From: Istiophorus platypterus
Lineage: Eukaryota > Chordata > Actinopteri > Istiophoriformes > Istiophoridae
Reading direction: 5' to 3'
DNA: 64,000 nucleotides
Assembly: GCA_016859345.1 (NCBI GenBank)
Contig: CM029126.1
Coordinates: 13,542,527-13,606,526, forward strand
Position 1 is the stretch's first letter. Every line of letters starts with the position of its first letter. The notes beneath the pieces are model-generated. The model was not told where the DNA came from, made no database searches, and worked only from the letters and a program-made list of their open reading frames with translations. Shown in pieces: positions 48,201 through 60,300 of the stretch. The translations under genes were made by a program, and so were the position numbers.

Positions 48201-51096
48201 CGTTGCCGACACCGCTTGCCAAACTGGCGATCCGACCGATGATGGTACGATCCCCTGTGTTAATGATCACACCAGTGGCTACACCTGGGGAGGAGGGGAA
48301 AGAGGAGAGGTGATTTATTCTTATGTACACTGGTTGGTCAGTGATTACTGTTATAGTGAATAGCTTATATCTGGGCCAGGTTCAGCCTAAGGATGTGCAT
48401 GTACTGTATGAACTGTACCTTCCAGACAGGTGGTAGAGAAGAAAGCAATGTTTCTGGTCTCCAGTGGATTCTCGTGAGTACATTCCGGACTCCTGGTTTG
48501 TGGTTCAGACTCGCCTGTCAAGGATGAGTTGTCAACCTGGTGCACACACACACACACACACACACGCAGTATATTCACAAACAGTTTATTACATGGCCAC
48601 ATGATAAAATGGGATTGGAAGAGACAGTGTGTGATAATGGACTGGGCTTCATCTGTTCCTCCAATAGTATAAAAAATAAAGGAGGTGTTCATGACATTTT
48701 CAAATTGTCCTAACGAGCAGCATATATTTCTTATATGTCCATTTGTTTTGTTCAGGATGTGCAGAACGTGTGTATTTTACCTTGCAGCCCTGACCAGTGA
48801 TGATGCGAATGTCAGCGGGGACTCTGTCTCCTCCTTTGATTTCCACCAAATCCCCCACCACCAACAGGTTGGCGTTGATCTGGTTTTTCTTGCCATCACG
48901 GATCACAAGGGCTTGCTATTTTTGGAGATTTAGAGTAAGATTAGCAAAGATGATGGAAGATTCACACACACAGAAAAGAACCCAAAAAAAAAACAAAGTC
49001 AAATGAGATTCTTTTTTAAAAAGCCTTATATCGATAGAGAATGTTAATATTAAATTCCACCAATGCACTTCATTTTTGTTATGTGCAACTTACCTGTGGC
49101 ACCAGATTCTTGAAGCTAGCAATGATGTTGGTACTCTTGAATTCTTGGTAGTAACCAAAGCACCCAGTTACCACAACAACAGCAATCAGGGTGATGGCCA
49201 AGTAAAGCTGAAGTCAGAAGGAAAATGTAACAGTTAAAACAGGTAGCTAGAAATGGCCGATTCAAACTGTGCCCCTCCCTTTCCTCTTTTCATTTTTCTT
49301 CTCCATCCTGCTCAAGAAAATCTACATAATCCCTAGATGCACTCTATCGCTGTTTTGTTTTTCACTGCGCACTAAAGGAGAAGCACTCAAGATGGTAATG
49401 TGACTCACATCATCAAAACTGGTGAGGTTCCCTCTCCCAAGTTCTATTCCAAAGGCAATGAAGCAGATGACGGCTGCGACCCACATCAGGCACTGCAGCC
49501 CTCCAGCCAGCTGCCTCGCAAACTTCACATACTCTGGAGTTCCTTTTGGGGGCTTCAGTTCATTAGGACCATCTCTCTCTAAGATCTGTTCGGCAAAGTT
49601 GGAGGTCAGACCCTGTGGATGGAGAGCAGAAAAAAAAAAGATTTATGATTGAGTATTTTTGAAAAAAATGAAAAGACGGACACTAAAGAAAGAAAGCAAT
49701 TAAAGAATACGTTTATCACCTTGGTTACGCTCGTGTTGTATCTCATTTCCAGCTCTTCAATTGTAATCTCATGGTCGTCCTGTGGGGAGAGACAGAGGGC
49801 GTCATTGACTCAGACCATTTTGAAGGACAGATTAGAGGGAATTAAGGTGATTTATTTTATTCCGGGTTAGGTCAGAACTTCACAGTAGCTGGAATTACAG
49901 TCTAAGTTTATTCATTTTCCCACATACTAAGAATACATCCTCTCACTACTGTGCAGCCCTGAGCCCTGAGGTAGTATCGCCTGTAAATCACAGGTTTTAT
50001 TAACAGAGCACAGAACGGATTATCGATCCCTGCATTTAAAGGACTGTTGTACAGTACAGTACGTAACGACACAGCTGTCATCACTGAGGTAACTGTCATT
50101 ACTCACTATATCCATTTCTTTCTTCATGCCCTCCAGTTTCTCCTTTTTCTTCATCTTCTTCTTCTTCTTCTTGTCCATATCTCCATCCATCTCGAACATA
50201 TTGTAAGAGTCCTAAAAACAGGCAGAGGTCATAAAAAATGTTTACATGCATATGAACTAATACAGGAAATCTACTTGTGTGTCCAGAATGCTTGACATTT
50301 TTGATGATATGGATACCAAAACCAAATCCAATGTATTTTTTTTCATCTATATCTGCTGTATGTTAATCAAAGGACTGCTAACTTAGCATACTACATGTGA
50401 ATATATGAGAACCCAAACAGCTCATTGATTTGGTTTTCAGTAAATTAAAAAAAATCCTGACATTTCATATATTGAAGTATATTAACTCTACACCATCAAA
50501 CAAATACATTGAGGAAGAAAAGCAAATTATTGATGTATTTTTGATTTTATGTACCTGTACCAACACCCTTACAAAGTGGGAGTTGGGTAACTGAAGCAGA
50601 TACAGTACAATAGATGAAAGACGGCAGGATATAAGGACTTAACTGATGACACATCTGTAACAGTAACTCATGAACTGACTGACTTGATTTATTGAATAAT
50701 TCACTGAAATTCATTGAATGATTGACCTTCAGTGACAGGCTTAAAGTATAGTAGTAACAAAAACTATATCTTAATCATTTAAAATGTGATGTAATTTTGA
50801 GAAACTGCAATATAAAGAAAAGACATTTTTGTTGCAAATAATAATTGTTGAACCTTTTTCATTACTACAGTAATTTGTGCAGTACATTACAACTTGCAGA
50901 CAGGTTTCTTTTTTCTCTATCTGATTTAGTCTTTGTTTTTGTAAGAATATTGAAGAAATTAAAACATTTGCCCACTTTTTATCCATAAATAAAAGACTTG
51001 TCTACTTTCTCCCCCAAACAAATAATAAACAGGGGGAAGGGTCATTGTCTAATCTGCCGCTCCTACTGGTCTCTGGTGTCCTACCTTATTACTCAT
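42300..51096 (-). CDS. atp4a: Gastric H+,K+-ATPase alpha subunit
   Basis: Minus-strand coding exons in gene order: 51096-51085, 50211-50107, 49779-49720, 49612-49409, 49207-49094, 48915-48781, 48536-48419, 48284-48016, 47787-47709, 47510-47391, 47234-47125, 46882-46748, 46524-46332, 46206-46031, 45872-45736, 45505-45355, 45012-44844, 44511-44357, 44095-43972, 43856-43711, 43530-43397, 42830-42729, 42529-42438, 42328-42300. All phases join; product about 1022 aa (human 1035). It is the P2C-type pump that acidifies the stomach with the beta subunit ATP4B. Seen: LTGES, phosphorylation motif DKTGT with Asp374, MKGAPER, TGDGVNDSPALKKAD, C-terminus WWDQELYY. TM5 has TLTK (Lys780, equivalent of Lys791) and TM6 has IEL (Glu809, equivalent of Glu820). 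These mark an H+,K+-ATPase and not a Na+,K+-ATPase; ATP12A has Asp at the second site. The first coding exon holds only MSNK. Confidence 0.96.
48543..48565. repeat. (CA)n/(TG)n repeat at an atp4a acceptor
   Basis: On the atp4a sense strand this is a TG repeat directly before GCACCAG, the acceptor of the exon at 48536-48419. Confidence 0.9.
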
Positions 51097-51219
51097 GATT
51101 GCTGGTGTGATAGGGGACTGCTCTCCTAAATCAATGGAGGTCCAGACCACTCGATCTTTCTTCTTCCCCGAAATTTTGGCTTTCAGTTAGGATCCAGTCC
51201 CAAAGAGGCACCCTGTTTC

Positions 51220-51221
<2 letters not shown>

Positions 51222-51261
<40 letters not shown>
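51222..51261. repeat. (CT)n microsatellite in atp4a leader region
   Basis: About 20 CT units; GA repeat on the atp4a sense strand. It lies between the TATA box and the start codon. Confidence 0.95.
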
Positions 51262-51265
<4 letters not shown>

Positions 51266-51317
51266 ACTCTCACATACACACACAATGGTTAGAAACAGAA
51301 CACATTTTCTAGAAAAG

Positions 51318-51326
51318 CCTTTTATA
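51318..51326 (-). promoter_or_regulatory. atp4a: TATA box of atp4a
   Basis: The minus strand reads GGTATAAAAGG (TATAAAAGG at 51326-51318), a near-ideal TATA box 222 nt upstream of the ATG. That would place the start of transcription near 51290. Further upstream are GATA motifs: AGATAAG on the minus strand at 51546-51540 and TGATAA on the plus strand at 51569-51574. A CCAAT motif lies on the minus strand near 51578-51582. Mammalian H+,K+-ATPase promoters are known to use GATA-family sites. The functional claim for these sites is inference. Confidence 0.65.
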
Positions 51327-54300
51327 CCTGAAACTCCCCTTTTCGTACACACATGCGTACAAACGCCTCTGAACACATACGCACACATATGTTTAAACAC
51401 GCACTTCAGCACAACGATCTGCGTAAAAAGATACAGGTAGCAACAATGTCACCCCTAGCCACGTCGCGCACAACACACATATACTTAGAAATACATTCAT
51501 ATCACAAGCAATGCGTAGGCTAATGTTTCTTTGGTATCTCTTATCTCTCCACAGCACGTTTCTTTTCCTGATAAACTGATTGGAGGAAGGAGCAGTGAAG
51601 GTTAAAACAGACCAATGTCATTCCTACCAGTCTGCCTGACATTGCATTGCATCAATTTACACCAAAAGCTGCACTATGGAACTACGGTCTACAATTGGCC
51701 ATCAAGTCATTCTGTAGATTGAAATGGGATGACTGCCTTAGTTGAATGAGCATTAACTGAGAAAAAGTGGCTTTACCAATACAGGGGAAATTAGTCAATT
51801 TTTACTGCTGCTACAGACTGTATTTGTGAGTTTAAGGTTAAATGCAGTCAAAGGAAAGAAAACAAGAACTCAAACTAGTATGTACAATCCAAAGTCCGAC
51901 AGCTGTGCCACAAGATCAAGCAGTCAGCAATGCCTTGCAGCACCATGAAGCCAAATGCAAACAGAGAAGACATCTGGTTCTCAAGTTGTCACATTTGCTG
52001 CCAATCCCAGCTCATCAGCAGTGCTATAACAGGTAGCCTCAGCCAGAGAGGCAGGTTAATAGTGTCAGCATGTCCACTGAGGCTGTGTTGCCGCCTCCTG
52101 AAGGCTAATGGCTGATTACTCTGATGACCACACACACTTCTGCTGTCTGAACCCATACCCTCCTCTTTCTACCACTTCTTCCTCTCACTACCACCACATT
52201 TGATTAATACACTCCTCTCTGCTGGTGTGCGCACTTCATTTGTCATGTTGTCTGGTTGTGATGCCCAGCTGGTTTTTCCATAATGACAACTCCCTAAAGA
52301 AAAGCTGAAAAAATGATTTTAGAAAGCTGAGTCTTGATATACACAAGAGAAGCATCCTCTCACATCAACAAGCAAAACAGTTGAACCATACTCCATTATT
52401 CCATGTTTTGTTGTGTGTGTGTTTTTATGCATCTATATGTAATTAACACTTGCAAGACACACAAGACCTCACCACAAGATACAAAACCATTCAGGTTCTG
52501 TTGTAAAGGACTGAGGACCAGTATTTAGAGTAACACAGCCTTCAGCTCTGCACTAACTACAAGGAGGCAGTGGAAGCATAAGAATGAAGACGAAAAGGCA
52601 GTCAAGAAAAACAGGAAAGGAAAGAGATATGCAAAACTGTACAATTTTGATCTGATATTTTAACTAAATAAATAACATGACTGTGACTCCTTCATGACTA
52701 ATTAAGAAGACATATTTAATTTTTTCCAGCATCTTCTGCTCTCCTCTAATCAGCTACCAATTACTGATGCTGAGTACCTGAATTTACTGACTAACTATTT
52801 TTTAAACATCACGGATGACAACATTTTAATAGAATCAGTAAACATAAACAATGTATATAGAGTTTAGTCCATTGTTAGTCTATGTATTAAAAGATCTGTA
52901 AATTACGGTGGGAGTGACAAAAGGTTCTTATCCTAAATTTTGAGTTTCAGTGTTTTTGGATCAAATATTATGCTTTCAAAGAAACAAAAAAACACAATGT
53001 AAATGCTTGCAATTGTTGATTGACACTCAGATGCAGTACTCAGCCTTGCTGTTCCTGGCTGTTGAGGGTGCCAATATTATACATGTCTACATGCTATTAT
53101 GGACCCCTGACAGATGACCTTTACAACAGTAGATTTTAAGAAAAACACTGTTATAAATGAGGTCACCCAAATTACAGCTACTCCATCATAAAATATACCA
53201 GGTAATTAGTAATACTGCCTATTGGCAAAGAAATATCCCACCCCCACACATATAACTTGCTAATTTAAATACTACAGAGTAGAACAAATTAGTCTATAAC
53301 ATGGAAGCACATTTTATTTTTTTAAAAAGCATGATTACAGTTAATTGTACAATAAACAGTTATCCTGTATAGGAGGAGGACTAGTGACTTAAAATGGAGC
53401 TAAGGTCACCCTGCCCCTTAACTGTTCCTGCCCAGAACATGTTGCTTGCTGGATAAATAACAGCCAGGTAAGATAACTTGTGTTGTTGAGAGTCAATATT
53501 GTACTATACTGCATACTGCAGAGTGACAGTATAATCAAAGTAATGTTATCAGCCTGATTTAATCAGCCCTAATCACACATTATTGGGAGGACAGGTTAAA
53601 AGGGAGATTATAAAGGGGATGATGGGGTAATATAAGCCTGAGAGACAGGGATGCAGACAGAGGGACAGAGGGACTAAAATTTCCATCCAAATTACAAAAA
53701 AACCTGACTGTGTGCATTAACCGTGGTAACGGATACATAGTTTCTGGAATAGATATGTCGTGGTTTAATATTCTAAGTGTCATATGTAAAATAAATCTCA
53801 AGACAATCTGAAAGAAAGACGTTATTGAGTTGCATCATATGAAACACGGGTCCACGTTTATATAATGCAAGTTATACTAAGGTCTTGTTGTAAAATGAGG
53901 TTTAAAGGCGAAAAAAATGCTTCCTTACTTTTCTGTTTAGAAGTGTGGATGCATTATTCGGCAGAACTGACTGTGAGAGCCAAGTAATGCATCCCGTCTT
54001 ATTTCAGCTTAGGTCATTATTCAATGTATGACATTGACCGAGTCGTGCAAAAATATCCCAAAATATGTGCCGATCAAACCATTTGATTCAAAGATCTCCT
54101 GAGATAAAGTTATACTGAGGATACAGTACTCGGCAGAGGTGGGGTTTTTTTTTTATTACCCGCTGAAAAAGCTGCATTTCCTCTTGTCAGATCAGGCGTT
54201 GCATTTATGAAGTTCGCATTTTATTAATTCGTTCCCGTGGATTCTTACCTACTTTTTTTTTTTTTGCTCCACATGACCTCTGAGAGGCTCCGTGGCACCG

Positions 54301-54480
54301 AGAGCTGTGGCACTAGGCTGTGCTTGCTTTTCTCACAAAGAAGACGCCCATCGAATAGTTAGCTGCAGCTATCCAGCTAATAAAAGCTCATAAAACAATA
54401 AAACACAAACAGAAACCCCTGCAAAAAACGAATTTTGTGTTGGTTCAGTAATTCTTCGGAACAACTCGAACCAATCGCTG
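51327..54480. other. Intergenic region between divergent atp4a and tbrg4
   Basis: About 3.2 kb with no recognisable coding exon on either strand. Short T-runs at 54147-54156 and 54253-54264. The part next to 51330-51600 is the proximal atp4a promoter; from about 54470 the sequence becomes CpG-rich as the tbrg4 promoter begins. Confidence 0.6.
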
Positions 54481-54492
54481 CTGCGTCCGCCT

Positions 54493-54597
54493 GTCACGTG
54501 ACACCGCCCCGCAACGTCATCTCCCAGCGACGCCCCTGTGACGGATCGGTCCATGTGAACGGCTTCCACCAAAATTACCTTTTTTTAATCGTGACAG
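54493..54597 (+). promoter_or_regulatory. tbrg4: tbrg4 promoter and untranslated exon 1
   Basis: CpG-rich, TATA-less region. It holds a perfect palindrome GTCACGTGAC at 54493-54502 (E-box / CLEAR consensus), a GC box (CCGCCCC) at about 54505 and an ATF/CRE half-site (ATGACGTT on the minus strand at about 54513-54520). A likely untranslated exon ends at 54597 with GTGACAG then GTAAGT. Confidence 0.6.
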
Positions 54598-55118
54598 GTA
54601 AGTCAGGTGTCGGTGTGACGATGGGCTCTGTCCGCGTTGTGCTTTTACGAAACGAAGCCCGGGTCTCATGAGAGGAGATGGGGCCGAAACGACGCCGCTC
54701 GGCTGCGTTTCGGACCGTCTCTTCCTTTCTGCGACAAGGTCAGAATTCAACGTTACATGTCAGGAGAGGGATCCGATCCGTGGGCCCCGGTTCCGCCTTT
54801 ACACCGGGACAGGTGTCGATTCAGTCAAAGTCAAAGTTAATGCAAATAAATCTATAGCTGGTCTCAGCGTTGCTATGTTATTGACGTTGTCTGACTCGGG
54901 TGAGTTCCTTCGTTGTGGGTTACACAACAAGTACGTTTACAACCATTACGCTACACAGAGGTCCTTCGCCTGTCACCAGCGGCTAAAGAACGATGGTTTA
55001 GGCATTTGGTAGACATGAAGGTGAATATTTGACTGGATATACTGTTTACTAAAATATATTGAGCGAATGAAAAACCCATCAATGACATGTTTCTTTAACT
55101 TTATCCACTTTCCTATAG

Positions 55119-55211
55119 GTTGGATGTGGGATGGTGACGCCGACTGCCCGGATGTGAGAAACCTTTTCTCTCCCCTTTCACCTCTCGCCACTGTCTTGTC
55201 CCTCAGAAACA
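55119..55211 (+). other. tbrg4: tbrg4 5' leader in exon 2, with overlapping upstream ORF
   Basis: The exon starts after TCCTATAG at 55118. An ATG at 55124 opens a frame running to 55378, out of frame with and overlapping the main start at 55212. Its context is weak (T at -3), whereas the main ATG has A at -3 and G at +4. Confidence 0.6.
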
Positions 55212-58200
55212 ATGGCCAGCCGCCTCTTGGCCAGATATGCCCGTCTGCTTTGCAGGGCCTCCTCTCAGGCTCCAGCCACCGCCGCCGCCACCGCCCGCCT
55301 ACCTCAGCCTATGGCTTTGCCTGCAGAGGTGCTGAGGGCTCTGGGCTGGCCGAGAGTCACAGAGCGGTTAATGTGTGATGGAAAGACTGTTATCAAGGAT
55401 GACACTTTTCCGATCATGCCTACGTTCACCCAGCTTGATGAGTTGGTGGAAAGAGCAGTAGTGCCAGAGGACATCCTGCTGGCCTGGGCAGAGCATGGAG
55501 GAAATAGTAATCAAGCTGCTAACGCCTTGATGAAGTGGACTCTTTTGGTGCTAAGGACGAAGGGCAAATTTAAGGAACTGATGGTGGATTCAAGGCTACT
55601 GGATATGATGGATACCATATCTCAGCAGGTACGAAAGCCAAACACAGAGGCGACCTGGTGCTGTCAATGTGTAAGGTGATTAACATCTTATACCAGCCCT
55701 TGTGCTGCCTGTTAAGATTAATTACTCATTTATGTGAATTTTCTTCTTCCAGGTGTCTACAGTGTGGAACGGCAATCTAGTGTCTGCATTACGAGCTCTC
55801 TGGATCATGGATGTACCCTCTACTGATTCACTACTCAGTTCTGTCCAGACAGAGATCCTGTGGCGAGTGCGCAGACTAACCTACAAGCAGCTGGGCTACC
55901 TGGCAGACTGGGGAGCAGACAGGAAGGGACAGCAGGATGTGGCGATAGTGAATGCTGCATTAAAACAACTAGAACTGCGCTGGATTGAAATTGCTGACAC
56001 TAAAACTGTCACTGGATTGATAGCCAAAGGAAAACGCATGTCGCCTACCTTGATGGACAGATTAGAGGACAAGGTATCAGTTAGAATCATTCATCTCTTC
56101 TGAGCACAGTAAATGTGTGGGAGTTACTGTATATGTAAAATTTGAGCATTTAGTAGAGAACGTAATAATACTCATGCAGTCTGTCTTGAGTGTGCAGGCT
56201 AGAATAAATCTAAATTAGTATGTCTGGAGTCGCCTGGCGAACAGTATAAGAAAGCTAAGAAATCTTGCACACAAAAACAAAACATCAAACTACCTTTGAG
56301 GAGTGTCTTGTGGAGCATAAATCTGACCTACGAGTGTTCCATTCATTGTTGGTACAATTAGTTTATAATCCTAAACCAAAGTGATAACCTTCTACCTGTA
56401 TATCTTCAAGGCCTTGGAGCTTGCCGAGGGCTTCTCAGCAGAAGAGATCCGCAAAGTCTGTGTGTCTTTGGCAGCTCAGAGTCGCAGATGTGTCCCACTG
56501 CTCAGAGCTCTGTCCTACCATCTTCTTCAGAAGCCGTCGTCAGAGTTCACAACTCCACTTATAATGGACATGTCTTTTGCTTATGGTAATGATATTCAAT
56601 ATCATAAGATGGCTTCTAACATTTTAGGCATACATGCACTAGATTAACATGTGGCAAGTTTCAAGATAGACAAGTGAAGGCTCATAGACAGGGACATCAC
56701 CCCTGTTTGCACGTGCTTTATGTGGTTAGATTTAACACGGACAATCTGAGTTTTATCTGTCAAAAAAAGTATTTTTTGTTTTAAGCTTAAGTTAAGTTTT
56801 TGTCTGTAATATTTTGTTTCCTCAGTGTTAACAAGAAACGTTTTTTTAAGTTTTGTATTCATAAATCTACATATGTACACCATTTTAAAACATTTTTGTT
56901 AAACCCGAATAATGGGATATTAAGCAAGGCTATTGGCAAGAAATCTCAAATGTAAGGCTTGACTAGTATAGCAAATTAGAGGCACTTCAAGCACTGTCTG
57001 CTCAGTAACGCAGTGTGCAATGCTAACATTATCATCTTTTTCTTTGCGGTTCTGTAGGGAAGTTGAATTTCCATCATTCTCAGGTATTTCAGCGAATGGC
57101 TTCAGAGTTGTTGCCCAGAGTCCCTGAACTCAGCTCTATTGACGTCACACGCTGTGCTAAATCATTGGGCTTCCTCAAATGGCTCCACATCCCCCTCTTT
57201 GAAGCCTTTGCCGAGGTCAGTCATACACCTAAGACTAACTTTAATTCACCTGATTTTGAAAAGGTAAACTAATACATTTTCTTATTCACTGAGTATCTGT
57301 CTTTTTGTACATTTTTCACCAGCACTACACGGCAAAAAGTCAGAAGTACAGTATTCTTCAGCTCTGTAATCTGCTCATGACTTTTGCCAGACTGGGCTTC
57401 CAGCCCAGCAAAGGAGAAGAGTTATTTAGCAAGGTACTAATGACATTTAAGACTGTCTGTTGGCTTTGCATGGTTGCTTTCACTTCTTACCTTGAATGTA
57501 TTCTCTGTGTTGGACTTTTTGTGTACAGGTCCACTCTGTTTTGGAAGAACCTCTTTCTGGCCTGGAGCCCTTCCTGCGGACAGATGTGGTTTGGTCTCTG
57601 TGTGTGCTACAGCAGGCCAAACCCCATTACCTGATCCCCCTCACACAACAAAATCACATCTCCAAACTGTCAGGTACGATACATAGCTGTGTAGCTGTCT
57701 TGAGACACAAACAATAGAACATGACACTAGATCTGATGTCAAAGGCTGTCAAACTGCTCATTAATCAATATTTCACAGAGCTTGTAGCTTGTGTAATTGC
57801 GACCAAGTCACCTTGGTCCCTGAGAACTTTTCATATCCTGTTGAAGTTATTTAAAAAAAGTCAAATGACAGATTCTAATTAAGTAAAAGCCATGAGTAAT
57901 AATTCAAGATATTGAAAATTTACATTTGCACTCCTGAAATATGTTTAACTACTCTCACAAGACCATAAGGCACATAGTGACATAATATTTTAAATGAGCT
58001 TGGTTGAATTAGCAAATACTTTTGTCCTGCAACAGTCATTCTCATTTTATCATATGTTGTCAGGCCCAAGCAGTTGATATTTTGTTTGGGACCATAAACA
58101 TGATCTGATTTATTCATGCATGCTTTCAAAATACTGTGGTCTCTCTCAGGACTATAGAGCTGTAGGCTTCATTGCCATTCTGGCTCAGTAGATGGCAGTG

Positions 58201-59802
58201 CAGCGCTGATAGTTTTCTGGTTAGAAAGGCACATTGATCCCACTTTCCCTTAAATGTGAAGCATGGTGTTGATCAGCAAAATATTCTTCTTGCCAGCAAG
58301 TTGCCAGCACTTATTCTCTAAATTGTTTGTTCTGCCTACAGAGGGAAACATAGCTCGAGTGGAGAACTATCGGCTTAAGCTCCTCCACATTGCTGCTACT
58401 CTCCAGTTAGAGCATCAAGGTTCCTCAGATTCGGATATTCCATCCTCTCTGACTGCTTCATCTGCCAGCATCTCCCCCCTGCAGAGCAGTCTAAGAGAGA
58501 CATTACAGAGTTTGGTTGGTGGGAGGACAGAGGCCCTTCGCACTGGGGTTGACACTGTGTATGGATGGGCTATTGGTAAGGGGACCAAGTAGCTGTGAAC
58601 ATAGCATCAGCATCGTCTACACAGTCATGCTGTCTGTTCCTTTGATTACTAGAGTTTTACTGGACTTTTACTCTCAGAGCAGTATTTAACACAGTTTTTT
58701 ACAACTGACATGCCCATTTCTAATCTAATCAGAGGGTGAGCTGGTTGTGGATTGTGACAACAAACCAGTTGACTTGACAATGTTGAAAGCCCCTCATCTA
58801 CCCAGAGGAGGAGGAGACCAGGATTTACCTATGGGGGCACGGAGGTGAGTCATTGAGAGGGAATCAAGTGGACCAGGGTAGTTAAAGTTTTTTCTCTAAC
58901 TTAAGTTACTTTGCTTTTTATCCACTCAGCACTGTCTCATTCTTTTTATTCAGGATTGCTTTCTTGGCTTGGGAATTTCCTAATTTTGGTTCAAAGAGTA
59001 AAGACCTTCTGGGGCGGTTTGCCATGATGAAGCGACATCTTCAGTTGGCTGGCTTCATCACAGTAGAGGTAAAGAGAGGAAGAAGTTGGGATAACCAAGC
59101 TTTGTAATAGTGTTTGTGATGGTGTTTTGTCTACTACAAAGTAAAAGCTTTTTTGTTTTTTTTAAACAGTGCAAATTATTTTCTTGGTATAGAGTGAACT
59201 GAGCTGTTTGGTCATGTTGTTTCTTCTGTAATAGTGAGTAATGTTATAGTGAACCAAGGCAGAGGTACAGTACTGCTGCTGCTGTATCTTTCAGGCTAAG
59301 GCCATGCAAAAGATAGATCTAATACTATGGTAGAGCTGAGAGTCAGGTGGGTACCGCTGCAGTCTGTGGTATAAATAGAGCTCCAGCCGCAGCTCCTCCT
59401 CATCTAGGCCAATCCAAGTGTTTCACTCTCATTTAGGACAATCTCCAGAGCCAATAGTAGCATCACTTCCCTCTCAAATTTGCAGTGTTGTAGGATGTGT
59501 CAGCTATATCAGCCTGAGACCTAAAACCAGCATTATGTCCCCTTTTTTAAAATATGCCTGTGAATATGTGATAGTAAAATGAGTTTTACAATTATGTTAA
59601 CTCCTGAAGGACTCAAAGAGCATTGGTAATTAGGAGGTATTTTTGCTCACTAACCCTGAAGGAAATGCTTTATAAATCCATAATTTTTGTCCTCTTTCAG
59701 GTGCCATACTATGAGTGGCTGGAGTTGAAGACAGACTGGCAAAAACTGGCTTATCTGAAGGATAAAATGGGGAAGGCTGTGGCTGAGGACATGGCCAAGT
59801 GA
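55212..59802 (+). CDS. tbrg4: TBRG4 / FASTKD4, mitochondrial RNA-binding RAP-domain protein
   Basis: Coding exons: 55212-55628, 55753-56073, 56411-56585, 57058-57215, 57323-57433, 57529-57673, 58342-58575, 58733-58844, 58954-59068, 59701-59802. They give about 629 aa (human TBRG4 631). FASTK-family proteins act in the mitochondrial matrix on mitochondrial mRNA stability and processing; FASTKD4 stabilises a subset of mitochondrial transcripts. The first 30-35 residues are Arg/Ala/Ser-rich without acidic residues, as expected of a mitochondrial targeting peptide. Leu-rich helical FAST repeats fill the middle. The C-terminal RAP domain begins at about residue 558 (RIAFLAWEFPNFG) and ends with YYEWLELKTDWQKLAYLKDKM, diagnostic for TBRG4. 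AATAAA at 60259-60264 is the likely poly(A) signal. Human TBRG4 introns host SNORA5 snoRNAs; I could not see a convincing counterpart here. Confidence 0.94.
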
Positions 59803-60300
59803 AATGGGCAAAGTCTTGTTTAAAATTTGCAGGCTCAGCCAAGTCAGAGCTTTCACAACCAAATGGGACCACAGGGAATACACACATACACCGTCATTTA
59901 CACTTGGAACGGAGCAGCACTGCAGAAAAGCTCTTTCATATGTCTCTGGGAAAAAAAAAAAGATTTCCAAAATCATATTTTCACTCTGGTTCCCTTGGCA
60001 ACATGGGGGGCTTTCCCTGTTTCCATGGTGATGATGAGAAGGAGTTTTGGGAGGCAGAGAGAGACGGAACTAAACACAGCATTGAATTGTTCAGTCGCTA
60101 TGAAATGATATGATCAAGGACAAGTCTGACATGTCAAAACAGAAGCACCTCGGCCATTTGCAGAATTTGGGCCAAATAATGTGCTCGATATCAGCATGTG
60201 AATAGATCAGAATAACTTAAGTAACCCTGTGAATGCGTGTGGAGTCATCTTGTAATGGAATAAATAGTTTGAATGCTGTTTTTGGGTCTTATTTTTGTTT
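59803..60300 (+). other. tbrg4: tbrg4 3' untranslated region
   Basis: Runs from the stop codon to just past AATAAA at 60259-60264. Short open frames in it are chance. Confidence 0.7.

Noticed and set aside
47941..48363. 140-codon plus-strand open frame opposite atp4a
   Set aside because: Antisense to a conserved atp4a exon (48016-48284); no features of its own.
42300..51096. Reading the minus-strand pump as Na+,K+-ATPase (atp1a) or non-gastric atp12a
   Set aside because: TM5 has TLTK where Na+,K+-ATPase has TLTS, TM6 has IEL where both others have IDL, and the N- and C-termini match ATP4A.
55629..59700. Possible SNORA5-type H/ACA snoRNA in tbrg4 introns
   Set aside because: Human TBRG4 hosts such RNAs, so I scanned the introns. 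I could not find a pair of hairpins with clear H and ACA boxes or familiar sequence. A covariance-model search would decide.
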